Positions 1-7,781 of a stretch of 35,204 nucleotides of DNA are shown piece after piece (position 1 is the first letter of the stretch; each line of letters opens with the position of its first letter). This DNA comes from Anaeromyxobacter oryzisoli (GTDB lineage Bacteria; Myxococcota; Myxococcia; Myxococcales; Anaeromyxobacteraceae). The DNA lies in the NCBI RefSeq assembly GCF_022690765.1, contig NZ_JALCZA010000048.1, forward strand, positions 1 to 35,204. The letters run 5' to 3'. The notes under the pieces were generated by a model that did not search any database, had not been told where the DNA came from, and saw nothing but the letters and a program-made list of their open reading frames with translations. A program made the translations under genes and the position numbers.

Positions 1-795
1 CTCGCCGCGGCGGGGTCGTCGAGCCCGGCGCAGCTCGACGCGGCCGAGAAGGCGCTCGCCCTGGCGCGGAGCCAGCAGGAGGGGGCGGCGGCGCAGGCGG
101 AGAGCCTCGCGGCGGCCGGCGCGGACGCGCGGCTCGCGGCGGCCGCGCTCCGGCAGGCGCAGGCCGCGGAGGCGGCCGCCCGCGCGCACCTCGACGACGC
201 CTCGCTCCGCGCCCCCTGCGACGGCACCGTGCTCGTGCGCGCCGCCGAGCCGGGGGACGTGGTGCCGGCCGGGAAGGCGCTCCTCGTCCTCGCTCGCGAC
301 GGCGAGGCGCGGCTCTCGGTGCAGCCGGACGAGAAGAACCTCGCGCTCCTCGCGCCGGGGCAGCGGGCGCGGGCGGTCGCCGACGCGTTCCCGGACGCGC
401 CGTTCGACGCGGAGGTGTCGTTCCTCGCGCCGGCGGTGGACGCGGCCCGCGGCACCGTCGAGGTCCGCCTCCGCGTGCCGGCCCCGCCGTCGTTCCTCCG
501 GACGGACATGACCGTCTCGGTGAACGTCGAGGTGGCGCGCCGGGACGGCGCGGTCTCGGTCCCGTCCGACGCGATCCGGGACGCGGCGGGCACGCCCTGG
601 GTCCTCGCGCTCGAGGGCGGGCGGGCGGTGCGCCGTGCGGTGAAGCTCGGGATCCGGGGCGAGGGGACCGTCGAGCTGCTGGGCGGGCTCGCCCCGGGCG
701 AGGCGGTGGTCGCGCCCGCGGCCGGGGCGGTGGAGCCGGGCGACCGGATCCGCCTCCGGAAGATCGCCGCGCCGGAGCTGGCCCGTGCCCTTTGA
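1..795 (+). CDS. Periplasmic adaptor of an RND/MacA-type efflux system (HlyD family), 5' truncated
   Basis: The frame is open from base 1 with no start, so the N-terminus (signal anchor, first half of the lipoyl domain) lies outside the window; 264 codons are visible. Visible residues 1-66 are an Ala/Gln/Glu-rich helix typical of the alpha-hairpin of membrane fusion proteins. They are followed by a half-lipoyl motif (LRAPCDGTVL, then GDVVPAGKALLVL), a beta-barrel segment and a C-terminal membrane-proximal domain (SVPSDAIRD, then LGGLAPGEAVV). Family role: links an inner-membrane transporter to an outer-membrane channel. The stop overlaps the next gene, a MacB/LolC-like permease, by 11 bp, and an ABC ATPase follows, so a MacAB-like tripartite exporter is likely. 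No TolC-like gene is in the window. The substrate cannot be read from the sequence. Confidence 0.88.
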   Translation, partial: LAAAGSSSPAQLDAAEKALALARSQQEGAAAQAESLAAAGADARLAAAALRQAQAAEAAARAHLDDASLRAPCDGTVLVRAAEPGDVVPAGKALLVLARDGEARLSVQPDEKNLALLAPGQRARAVADAFPDAPFDAEVSFLAPAVDAARGTVEVRLRVPAPPSFLRTDMTVSVNVEVARRDGAVSVPSDAIRDAAGTPWVLALEGGRAVRRAVKLGIRGEGTVELLGGLAPGEAVVAPAAGAVEPGDRIRLRKIAAPELARAL

Positions 796-2002
796 GCTGT
801 TCGTGGCGCTCCGCTTCCTGCGCGAGGGCCGGGCCCAGACCGCCCTCATCCTCGGCGGCACCACCGTCGGCGTGGCGGTGATGGTCTTCGTCACCGCCCT
901 GATCGGCGGGCTCCAGGCCTTGCTCGTCGAACAGACCCTGTCCTCGCAGGCGCACGTCACGCTCCGGCGGCCGGAGCGCGTCGCCCGCGTGCTGCCGGCC
1001 GCGGCGGGCGAGGGCGTCGCGGCGGTGATCGAGAAGGTCCCGGAGCGCGATCGCTCCGTCGAGAGCTGGCCGGAGGCCCTCGCGCGGGTGCGCGCCGCGC
1101 CGGGCGTCGTCGCCGCCGCGCCGACCGCGGCGGGGTCGGCGTTCGCGAGCCGCGCCGAGGTCTCGAAGTCGGTGGCGCTCCGCGGGATCGAGCCGGAGAG
1201 CTTCGACGCGGTGATCCGGGTCGCGCGGAAGCTCCGGGCGGGGGCGCTCCGGGTGAACGGGACGGAGGCGGTGATCGGGACCGTCCTCGCCGCCGACCTC
1301 GGCCTGGGCGTCGGGGACAAGCTCCGGCTCGCCGCCGCCGACGGGCGCTCCGACGTGTTCACCGTGAGCGGCGTCTTCGACTTCGGGAACCGCGACGTGA
1401 ACCAGCGCTGGGTCCTCGTGTCGCTGCGCGCCGCGCAGACGCTCCTCGACCTGGAGGGCGGCATCACGACCATCGAGGTGAAGGTGGCCGATCCGTTCCA
1501 GGCCGAGGCGCTCGCGGCCGACCTCGCCGAGCGCACCGGGCTCGTGGCGGACTCGTGGATGCGGGTGAACCACCAGCTCCTGACCGCCCTGCGCTCGCAG
1601 CGCGCCTCCGCGCTGACCATCGAGGCGTTCGTCGTGCTCGCGGTGGCCCTCGGCATCGCGAGCGTCCTCGGGGTCTCGGTGCTCCAGCGCTCGCGGCAGA
1701 TCGGGATCCTCCGGGCGACCGGCACGTCCACCGGGGCCGTGCTCCGCGTGTTCCTGGCGGAGGGGGCGCTCGTGGGGCTCGCCGGCTCCGGGACGGGCTG
1801 CGCCCTCGGGGCGGCGCTCGCGCTCGCCTTCTCGAACCTCGCGAAGAACCCCTACGGCGAGGCGGTCATCCCGGTCGAGCTCTCGCCGCGGCTGTTCGTG
1901 CTCGCGTCCCTCGTGGCGATCGGGACGGGCGTCGTCTCCGCGCTGTACCCCGCGCGCCACGCGGCCCGGCTCGATCCCGCCCAGGTGATCCGGTATGGCT
2001 GA
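785..2002 (+). CDS. ABC transporter permease, MacB/LolC (FtsX) type
   Basis: A 405-residue protein with the MacB/LolC/FtsX layout. A first membrane helix lies at about residues 19-44, followed by a large periplasmic domain (about 45-275). Three helices close the protein in an FtsX domain (about 276-405). The cytoplasmic coupling segment [13 protein letters not shown] after the second helix is characteristic of the family. The GTG start at 785 lies inside the end of the adaptor gene, and the stop overlaps the ATPase start by 8 bp, so the three are one translationally coupled operon. In this family the permease is a mechanotransmitter that drives periplasmic events rather than a classic pore. 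The adaptor upstream favours a MacB-like export role over LolCDE lipoprotein release. Substrate unknown. Confidence 0.9.
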   Translation: MPFELFVALRFLREGRAQTALILGGTTVGVAVMVFVTALIGGLQALLVEQTLSSQAHVTLRRPERVARVLPAAAGEGVAAVIEKVPERDRSVESWPEALARVRAAPGVVAAAPTAAGSAFASRAEVSKSVALRGIEPESFDAVIRVARKLRAGALRVNGTEAVIGTVLAADLGLGVGDKLRLAAADGRSDVFTVSGVFDFGNRDVNQRWVLVSLRAAQTLLDLEGGITTIEVKVADPFQAEALAADLAERTGLVADSWMRVNHQLLTALRSQRASALTIEAFVVLAVALGIASVLGVSVLQRSRQIGILRATGTSTGAVLRVFLAEGALVGLAGSGTGCALGAALALAFSNLAKNPYGEAVIPVELSPRLFVLASLVAIGTGVVSALYPARHAARLDPAQVIRYG

Positions 2003-2702
2003 GTCGCTCCTCGAGCTCGCGGGGGTGCGGAAGGACTACGTCGCCGGGCCGGTGGTCACGCCCGTGCTGCACGGGATCGACCTCGCGCTCGCGCCGGGCG
2101 AGTTCACCGCGCTCGTGGGCCCGTCCGGCTCCGGGAAGTCCACGCTGCTCAACCTGATCGGGCTCCTCGACCGACCCACCGCCGGCACGATCCGCCTCGC
2201 GGGGCGGGACACGGCGACCCTCGACGAGCGCGCCCTCACCCGGTGCCGCGGCCGGACGATCGGGTTCGTGTTCCAGTTCCACCACCTGCTCCCGGAGTTC
2301 ACCGCGCTCGAGAACGTCATGCTGCCGATGATGGCGGGGAAGGGGCGGCCGGATCGGGAGATGGCGGAGGGGGCGGCGGGCCTGCTCCGCGAGGTCGGGC
2401 TCGGCGAGGTGCTCGATCGGCGCGCGGCCCGGCTCTCCGGCGGGCAGGCGCAGCGCGTCGCCGTCGCGCGCGCCCTCGCCCTGGCGCCGCGCCTCGTCCT
2501 CGCCGACGAGCCCACGGGGAACCTCGACACGCGGACGGCGGACGGCATCTTCGCCCTGCTGCGCAGGTTCAACCGGGAGGCCGGGATCGCCTTCCTGGTC
2601 GTCACGCACGATCCGCGCCTCGCCGATCGCTGCGATCGGATCGTCGAGCTGATCGACGGCCGGATCGTCGCCGACCGGCCGAGCCGCAAGGAGCCCGCAT
2701 GA
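1995..2702 (+). CDS. ABC transporter ATP-binding protein, LolD/MacB type
   Basis: A 235-residue nucleotide-binding subunit with every motif intact: Walker [10 protein letters not shown] (residues 42-50), Q-loop Gln94, signature LSGGQ (147-151), Walker B LVLADE (167-172) and H-loop His205 in VVTHD. Length and motif spacing match the LolD/MacB-NBD/FtsE group. It should power the permease encoded just upstream, with which it overlaps by 8 bp. Unlike E. coli MacB, ATPase and permease are separate polypeptides. The stop overlaps the next start as ATGA (2699-2702), so expression of the small release-factor-like gene downstream is probably coupled to it. Confidence 0.93.
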   Translation: MAESLLELAGVRKDYVAGPVVTPVLHGIDLALAPGEFTALVGPSGSGKSTLLNLIGLLDRPTAGTIRLAGRDTATLDERALTRCRGRTIGFVFQFHHLLPEFTALENVMLPMMAGKGRPDREMAEGAAGLLREVGLGEVLDRRAARLSGGQAQRVAVARALALAPRLVLADEPTGNLDTRTADGIFALLRRFNREAGIAFLVVTHDPRLADRCDRIVELIDGRIVADRPSRKEPA

Positions 2703-3070
2703 CCGTGCCCGAGGAGCTGCGCGCCGCCGCGAGGCGCGCGCTGTCGCTGGACGACGCCGCGCTGCTGGCGGAGTGCGAGGAGACCTTCTACATCGGCGGC
2801 GGCCCCGGCGGGCAGCACCGGAACAAGACCGAGAGCGCGGTGCGGCTCGCCCACCGGCCCACCGGCGTCGTGGTCACCGCGACCGAGCGACGGAGCCAGC
2901 CCCAGAACCGGGCCGCCGCCCTGGAGCGGCTGCGCGCGCGGCTCGCGGCCCTCGCGCACCGGCCGAAGGCGCGGCGCGCGACGCGGCCGACGCGCGGCTC
3001 GAAGGAGCGGCGCCTCCAGGCCAAGAAGGCGCGCGGGGAGCGGAAGGCGGCGCGGCGGGGGTGGGACTGA
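2699..3070 (+). CDS. Small GGQ-domain peptide-release / ribosome-rescue-like factor
   Basis: A 123-residue protein consisting of the class I release-factor catalytic domain only. The GGQ motif is at residues 37-39 within [11 protein letters not shown], and the following SAVRL and HRPTGVVV resemble RF1/RF2. There is no codon-recognition domain. The basic tail (about residues 88-121, containing [11 protein letters not shown]) matches the ArfB/YaeJ tail that enters the empty mRNA channel of stalled ribosomes. The likely role is hydrolysis of peptidyl-tRNA on non-stop ribosomes. It is somewhat shorter than E. coli ArfB (about 140 residues). The start is fixed by the ATGA overlap with the ABC ATPase. 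The transporter context is not functionally informative. PrfH-like or mitochondrial mtRF-R-like proteins are close alternatives. Confidence 0.82.
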   Translation: MTVPEELRAAARRALSLDDAALLAECEETFYIGGGPGGQHRNKTESAVRLAHRPTGVVVTATERRSQPQNRAAALERLRARLAALAHRPKARRATRPTRGSKERRLQAKKARGERKAARRGWD

Positions 3071-3088
3071 CGCCCGTCGTCAGGACCG

Positions 3089-3478
3089 TCAGTACTGCCA
3101 CCGCGTCGGCCGGACCGGAGCGGGCTCTTTCTCCGCCTGGGAGGCGAGCGGCAGGAGCGCGACGAGCCCGGCCTTGACGAGCCGGTCCATCGCGAGCCGC
3201 ACCTCCGCGGCCTCGATCCCGGCGTCCTCGAGCGCGCCGGACACGTCGCCGAGTCCGCGCGCCTTCGCGTGCAGCTCCTCCAGGATCAGGCCGTCGCCCG
3301 GCGCGACCGCGAGGGGCGACGCCCACGCCGCGAGCGCCGTGTCGAGCGCGGTCCGGCCGGCGCCGCGCGCGCCGGCGACCGCAGCCCGGTACGACTCCTC
3401 CGCGGTGACCCCCGCGGGAGACAGCGAGAACTTCTGGCCCCGGGGCCACCGGGGCGCGTTGGAACGTCCGAGGAGCAT
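3089..3478 (-). CDS. Hypothetical small protein
   Basis: About 129 residues from the ATG at 3478. I do not recognise the family. The N-terminus is basic and Pro-rich (NAPRWPRGQKF), the middle is Ala-rich and helical, and the segment ending AMDRLVKAGLVALLPL looks like a winged-helix-style helix-turn or an amphipathic end. The C-terminus is charged and ends WQY. A longer form starts at GTG 3523, preceded by GAGGT at good spacing, and would add 15 residues. I prefer 3478 because a TTGACA-containing promoter candidate overlaps that longer form. It is divergent from the DUF488 gene. Codon use matches its neighbours, which supports it being real. Confidence 0.6.
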   Translation of the reverse strand: MLLGRSNAPRWPRGQKFSLSPAGVTAEESYRAAVAGARGAGRTALDTALAAWASPLAVAPGDGLILEELHAKARGLGDVSGALEDAGIEAAEVRLAMDRLVKAGLVALLPLASQAEKEPAPVRPTRWQY

Positions 3479-3487
3479 CGTCCGATC

Positions 3488-3517
3488 GGTATCCGCCTTG
3501 GGGACGCTCCTTGTCAA
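3488..3517 (-). promoter_or_regulatory. Candidate sigma-70 promoter for the 3089-3478 gene
   Basis: Reading leftward, TTGACA (3517-3512) is followed by an 18-bp spacer and GATACC (3493-3488). A perfect -35 hexamer is rare by chance in DNA this GC-rich. The -10 lies 9 nt before the ATG at 3478, which would give a nearly leaderless message. If the longer GTG 3523 start is used instead, this element would be coding. Confidence 0.35.
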
Positions 3518-3585
3518 CGCCACCGACGGACCTCGATCAACCGCGCGACGTCACGGCGGGCGCGAAGGATCGGGGCGCGGCGGCG

Positions 3586-4236
3586 GTGGCGCCGGAGGCC
3601 CGGCGAGAGCAGATCCGCCGGGTGGCCACGACGTCGGAGTCCCGTCGGCGGGCGGCCCCCGGGTGGGGCGGAGCCCGGATCTACGCGCTCGGTCACTCGA
3701 CCCGGCCGATCGAGGAGCTGATCGAGCTGCTCCGCGCGGCCGGCGTGGTCACCGTCGCCGACGTCCGGACGATCCCCCGCTCGCGCGCCAACCCGCAGTT
3801 CGAGCAGGCGGCGCTCGCGCGGGCGCTCCGCGCGGCGAGGATCGGGTACGCGCACCTGCCGCGCCTCGGGGGGCTCCGCCACGCGCGCCGCGACTCGCCG
3901 AACGGCGGCTGGCACAACGCGAGCTTCCGCGGGTACGCGGATCACATGGCCACCCCGGAGTTCGAGGAGGGGCTCGGCCAGCTCCGGGCGCTGGCGCGGA
4001 CGGGGCCGGTCGCGCTCCTCTGCGCGGAGGCGGTGCCGTGGCGGTGCCACCGGTCGCTCATCGCCGACGCGCTCCTCGCGCGCGGGGTCGTCGTCGAGCA
4101 CGTCACCGGGAGGGGAAGGTCGCGACCGCACCGGCTCACCCCCTTCGCGCGCGTGGAGGGACGCCAGGTGACGTATCCGCCGCCCGCCGCCGGAGCCGGA
4201 GCCGGCGCGGAGGGTGCGGGCGCCGGCGCGCCGTGA
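3586..4236 (+). CDS. DUF488 family protein
   Basis: The DUF488 domain begins at IYALGHSTRP and contains ADVRTIPRS, FRGYADHM and the family hallmark LLCAEAVPWRCHRSLIAD (Cys and His positions conserved). The family is widespread and its biochemical role is not established. The start is uncertain: TTG 3511 (GGGGA at 6 nt), GTG 3586 and GTG 3622 are all in frame, and the extra N-terminal residues look unstructured. The 3511 form would overlap the divergent hypothetical gene's promoter region. The C-terminus ends in a Gly/Ala repeat (about 15 residues) that is probably flexible. No operon partner is evident. Confidence 0.85.
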   Translation: MAPEARREQIRRVATTSESRRRAAPGWGGARIYALGHSTRPIEELIELLRAAGVVTVADVRTIPRSRANPQFEQAALARALRAARIGYAHLPRLGGLRHARRDSPNGGWHNASFRGYADHMATPEFEEGLGQLRALARTGPVALLCAEAVPWRCHRSLIADALLARGVVVEHVTGRGRSRPHRLTPFARVEGRQVTYPPPAAGAGAGAEGAGAGAP

Positions 4237-4326
4237 TCCCGCAGGCCCCTCCGGCCAGCGCGGCACCGGTTGCGCGACCCGCGACGACCGGGGACACTCG
4301 GGCTCCCGTCCACGCGGAGGTTCACC

Positions 4327-5046
4327 GTGCCTGTCCACTCGCTGCTCCTGCTCGCGCTCACCCTCTCCGCGGGGCCGTCGGCGCCCCCGTCTCCGAGGCG
4401 AGCCACCCCGGAGGTCCACGCGCTCGTCGCACGCTGCGTCGAGGCGTACGGCGGCAGCAAGGCGGTGGTGCGGATGGCGCGGATCCGCGAGGAGGGGACG
4501 GTCACCTCCGAGGTGCTGCACGGCGGCGCCGCGGGGCGGCTGGTCCGCGCGTACCAGCGCTCCGGCCGGCTCCGCGTCGAGATCGCCTACCCGGGATCGC
4601 CGCCGGAGGTGCGGGTGCTCGACGGCGGCCGCGGCTGGCGCTTCGGCGAGGAGGTACACGGGCCGTTGCTCGCGTCGATGATCCTCCAGGCGGCGCGCCT
4701 CGACCTCCCCTCCCTCCTCGCCGCGTGGGAGGACCGGATCGTGGACGGCGGCGCGCTCGAGCACGAGGGGAAGCGGCTGCGGGTGCTCGCGCTCGAGGTC
4801 GGGCCCGGCCTGCGGATCGAGGCCGGGATCGACCCCGGCACCGGCCGCATCCTCCGCTCGCGCGGCGTGGGCGTCGGCGCGATGCCGCTCGAGTTCGTGA
4901 CGCGCTACTCCGACTTCCGCACCGTGGATGGGGTGCTCGTCGCCTTCCGGGAGGGGAACTTCGCGAACGGGCGCAGCACGGGCGAGACCGTGCTCGAGAA
5001 GGTCGAGCTCCCCGGCGCGCTGCCGGATGGGACGTTCCGACCGTGA
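4327..5046 (+). CDS. Secreted protein of unknown function (outer-membrane lipoprotein-sorting-like fold possible)
   Basis: The GTG at 4327 is chosen because GGAGG (4316-4320) sits 6 nt upstream and translation then begins with a signal peptide (PVHSLLLLALTLSAG). The mature part of about 215 residues starts with a helix (HALVARCVEAYGGSKAV). It continues with alternating short strands (VRVLDGGRGWRF; IEAGIDPGTGRILRS; VTRYSDFRTVDGVLVAF), a pattern seen in LolA-like or DUF4292-like beta-sheet proteins that bind lipids. This fold idea is inference from pattern, not a clear family match. No lipobox cysteine is seen, so it is probably periplasmic. It converges on the helicase gene and stands alone. 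Confidence 0.72.
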   Translation: MPVHSLLLLALTLSAGPSAPPSPRRATPEVHALVARCVEAYGGSKAVVRMARIREEGTVTSEVLHGGAAGRLVRAYQRSGRLRVEIAYPGSPPEVRVLDGGRGWRFGEEVHGPLLASMILQAARLDLPSLLAAWEDRIVDGGALEHEGKRLRVLALEVGPGLRIEAGIDPGTGRILRSRGVGVGAMPLEFVTRYSDFRTVDGVLVAFREGNFANGRSTGETVLEKVELPGALPDGTFRP

Positions 5047-5080
5047 GGTTCGTCCTCCCGGCTGCCTGATGATGGAGAGA

Positions 5081-5100
5081 GCGCGCCCGGGGGAGCGCGC
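5081..5100. terminator. Possible bidirectional terminator hairpin
   Basis: GCGCGC (5081-5086) and GCGCGC (5095-5100) can pair around an 8-nt loop in the 63-bp gap between two convergent genes. There is no T-tract on either strand, so intrinsic termination is only a possibility. Confidence 0.22.
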
Positions 5101-5109
5101 CTGGAGCCC

Positions 5110-7668
5110 TCAGGTCCCGACGCGCACGAGCGAGAGGATCGGACGCTCCGGGTCGAAGGGGCCGGAGAGGTCGATCTCGCACTGGATCATCCAGTCCACC
5201 TCGCCGGCCTCGTCCACGATCCGCTGCACCGCCTCCCAGCGCCGCCCGTCGAGCGCCTTCACGAAGGTGTTGTCGGGCCGCCGCGCCGCGGGCGTCACGT
5301 CGATGCGCTGGTGCTCCGCCCAGTACGGCGCGAGCGCCTCCTCGAGCCGGGCGGGGGTCCAGTCGGTGCCCGGCGCGAGCGCCGCCACCGCGCCGGCGAG
5401 GTCCTTCCGCGAGAGGGCGACCAGCACCGCGTGCAGCTCGTTCCGGATCCGCGCCGCGAACGCCCGCGGGTCGGCCCAGATCGGCGGCGGCCCGAGCGTC
5501 GCGGCCACCGCGGCGCGCGGATCCAAGGCGCGGGCCTGGTACGCCGGGTCGCGCAGCCGCTCCCACTCGTCGATGAGGGACGAGTCCACGCCGCGCACGG
5601 TGGCGCGCAGGTACGCGATGACGTCGAGGAGCGCGTCGTCCCGGTAGGTCTCCGGCACGGTCTGGACCAGGGTCTTGTAGGTCTCGGAGAGGTACCGGAG
5701 GACGAGCCCCTCGGACCGCTGGAGCTCGTACTCGCGCACGTAGTCGGCGAAGGTCATGAAGCGCTCGACCATCTCGCGCGCGACGGACTTCGGCCGGATG
5801 TTCTCGGCGCCCACCCAGGGGTGCTTCGCCGCGAACTCGTTGAAGGTGGCGTAGACGAAGTCGCGGTTCGGCTTGGGGTACTCGACCTTCTCGAGCTCCG
5901 CCATCCGCTCCTCGTACTCCATCCCCTGCGCCTTCATCTCCGCCACCGCGCGGCCGCGCGCCTGGTCGAGCTGCTTCCAGAGGATGACGTCCGGGTCCTC
6001 GAGGATGGACTCGACCATCGAGAGCACGTCGAGGGCGTAGGTCTCCCGCTCGCGCGGGATCCGGGGGAGGGTGTCGAGCAGGTACAGCGCGAGGGTGTGG
6101 AAGAGCGAGAAGTCGCGCTGCAGGCCGGCGGCGGGGCGGAGGTACCCGCCGCGGTAGCCCTCGATCCGCTTCACCTCGACGAGCCCGGCGGCGCGGAGCG
6201 TCCGGAGCCGCTGCGCCGCGGCCCGCCGGTGCTTCGCGCGCACGTAGTCGTTCCCGTGCGAGCGGCCGATGAGCTCGACGAGCCTGCCGTAGCCGCCTCC
6301 GCGGCGGCTGGTCTCGCTCTGGAGCAGGTTCACCAGGAGGCCGAAGGTCACCTCGAAGCGGCTCTCGAGCGGCTCGGGCGGCTTCTCGCGCAGCCGCTCG
6401 AAGGTGCTCCGGTCGAAGTGGACGTAGCCCTTGGTCGGCGGCTGCTTCTTCACGACCTTCTTGCCCGCCGCCGCCTTCTCCGCGAGCCGCTTGTTCTCGA
6501 TGACGTGCTCGGGCGCCTGCGCGACGACGTAGCCCAGATCGTCGAAGCCCTTGCGGCCGGCCCGGCCGGCGATCTGGTGGAAGTCGCGCGACGAGAGGAT
6601 CCCGGTCTTCGACCCGTCGAACTTGCAGAGCTGCGTGAAGAGCACGGTGCGGATGGGGATGTTCACGCCCATCCCGAGCGTGTCCGTGCCGGAGACCACC
6701 TTGAGCAGGCCACCCTGCGCGAGCTTCTCGACGAGGAGCCGGTAGCGCGGGAGGAGGCCGGCGTGGTGGAGGCCGATGCCGTGCCGGACGAAGCGCTGGA
6801 GGTCCTTGCCGTAGGGGGAGTCGAAGCGCACGCCCTCGAGCGCGGCGGCGATCCGGGCCTTCTCCTCGCGGGAGGAGAAGTTGGCGCTCATGAGGTTCTG
6901 GGCCTGCTCGGCGGCGGCGCGCTGGGTGAAGTTGACGAGGTAGATGGGCGCCTTCCCCGCGGAGACCAGCTCCTCGATGGTCTCGTGGAGCGGCGTCTCC
7001 CGGTACTCGAACTCGAGCGGCACCGGCCGCGCCGCGCTCCGGACCGCCTCGACGCCGCGCCCGGTGACCTCCTGGAGCGACGCCTCGATGGCCGTGGTGT
7101 CGCCGAGCGTCGCCGACATCAGCAGGAAGCGCGTCCGCTCGAGGGCGAGGAGCGGCACCTGCCACGCGACGCCGCGCTCGCGGTCGCCGTAGTAGTGGAA
7201 CTCGTCCATCACGACCGCGTCGGCGCGGGGGTCGGCCTCGCGCACCGCGAGGTTCATCAGGATCTCGGCGGTGCAGCAGAGGATGGGCGCGTCGCGGTTC
7301 ACCGCGGCGTCGCCGGTCATCATGCCGACGTTCTCCGGCCCGAAGAGGCGGCACAGGTCGAAGAACTTCTCGTTCACGAGCGCCTTGATCGGGCAGGTGT
7401 AGAAGGAGCGCTGCCCGGCGGCCATCGCCTGGAAGTGCAGGAAGGTCGCCACGAGCGACTTGCCGGAGCCGGTGGGCGTCGAGAGGACGACGTGCTTGCC
7501 GTCCAGGAGCTGGAGGATCGCCTCCTCCTGGTGCGGGTAGAGCGCGAGGCCGGCCCCCGCGACCCACGAGACGAACCGGTCGAGGACCGCCTCGGGCGCG
7601 AGGGGCTCGCCGGCGGGCGGGAGGAGGGCGGCGAGCGGGGCCTCGGCGGCTTGGAGGGGGCTGGTCAT
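5110..7668 (-). CDS. Ski2-like DEAD/DEAH-box RNA helicase with DUF3516-type C-terminus
   Basis: An 852-residue superfamily 2 helicase. Motif I is TPTGSGKS (residues 64-71), motif Ia includes CPIKALVNEK, motif II is DEFH (155-158), motif III SAT (185-187) and motif VI QIAGRAGRKGFDD. The last part of about 400 residues has the helical, Arg-rich composition of DUF3516, found with such helicases in Actinobacteria and Myxococcota. DEFH instead of DEVH is a mild variant. Family knowledge suggests ATP-dependent RNA unwinding and RNA turnover, but the substrate is unknown. The start is ATG 7668. An upstream in-frame GTG at 7761 would add 31 residues without helicase character. It is monocistronic, with a divergent DUF481 gene. 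Confidence 0.92.
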   Translation of the reverse strand: MTSPLQAAEAPLAALLPPAGEPLAPEAVLDRFVSWVAGAGLALYPHQEEAILQLLDGKHVVLSTPTGSGKSLVATFLHFQAMAAGQRSFYTCPIKALVNEKFFDLCRLFGPENVGMMTGDAAVNRDAPILCCTAEILMNLAVREADPRADAVVMDEFHYYGDRERGVAWQVPLLALERTRFLLMSATLGDTTAIEASLQEVTGRGVEAVRSAARPVPLEFEYRETPLHETIEELVSAGKAPIYLVNFTQRAAAEQAQNLMSANFSSREEKARIAAALEGVRFDSPYGKDLQRFVRHGIGLHHAGLLPRYRLLVEKLAQGGLLKVVSGTDTLGMGVNIPIRTVLFTQLCKFDGSKTGILSSRDFHQIAGRAGRKGFDDLGYVVAQAPEHVIENKRLAEKAAAGKKVVKKQPPTKGYVHFDRSTFERLREKPPEPLESRFEVTFGLLVNLLQSETSRRGGGYGRLVELIGRSHGNDYVRAKHRRAAAQRLRTLRAAGLVEVKRIEGYRGGYLRPAAGLQRDFSLFHTLALYLLDTLPRIPRERETYALDVLSMVESILEDPDVILWKQLDQARGRAVAEMKAQGMEYEERMAELEKVEYPKPNRDFVYATFNEFAAKHPWVGAENIRPKSVAREMVERFMTFADYVREYELQRSEGLVLRYLSETYKTLVQTVPETYRDDALLDVIAYLRATVRGVDSSLIDEWERLRDPAYQARALDPRAAVAATLGPPPIWADPRAFAARIRNELHAVLVALSRKDLAGAVAALAPGTDWTPARLEEALAPYWAEHQRIDVTPAARRPDNTFVKALDGRRWEAVQRIVDEAGEVDWMIQCEIDLSGPFDPERPILSLVRVGT

Positions 7669-7781
7669 CAAGCGGCAGTTCGTACCGCGCCCGCGCGGTG
7701 TGCGCCAGCACGGCGGCTCCTCCGGGCGCGCTCGCCAGGCGGTTGCGACGAAGGCGATCACCCGGTAGGTAGCCCCGCGAG

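Noticed and set aside
785-2702. LolCDE lipoprotein-release system
   Set aside because: The permease and ATPase would fit, but the HlyD-type adaptor gene directly upstream and overlapping favours a MacAB-like exporter.
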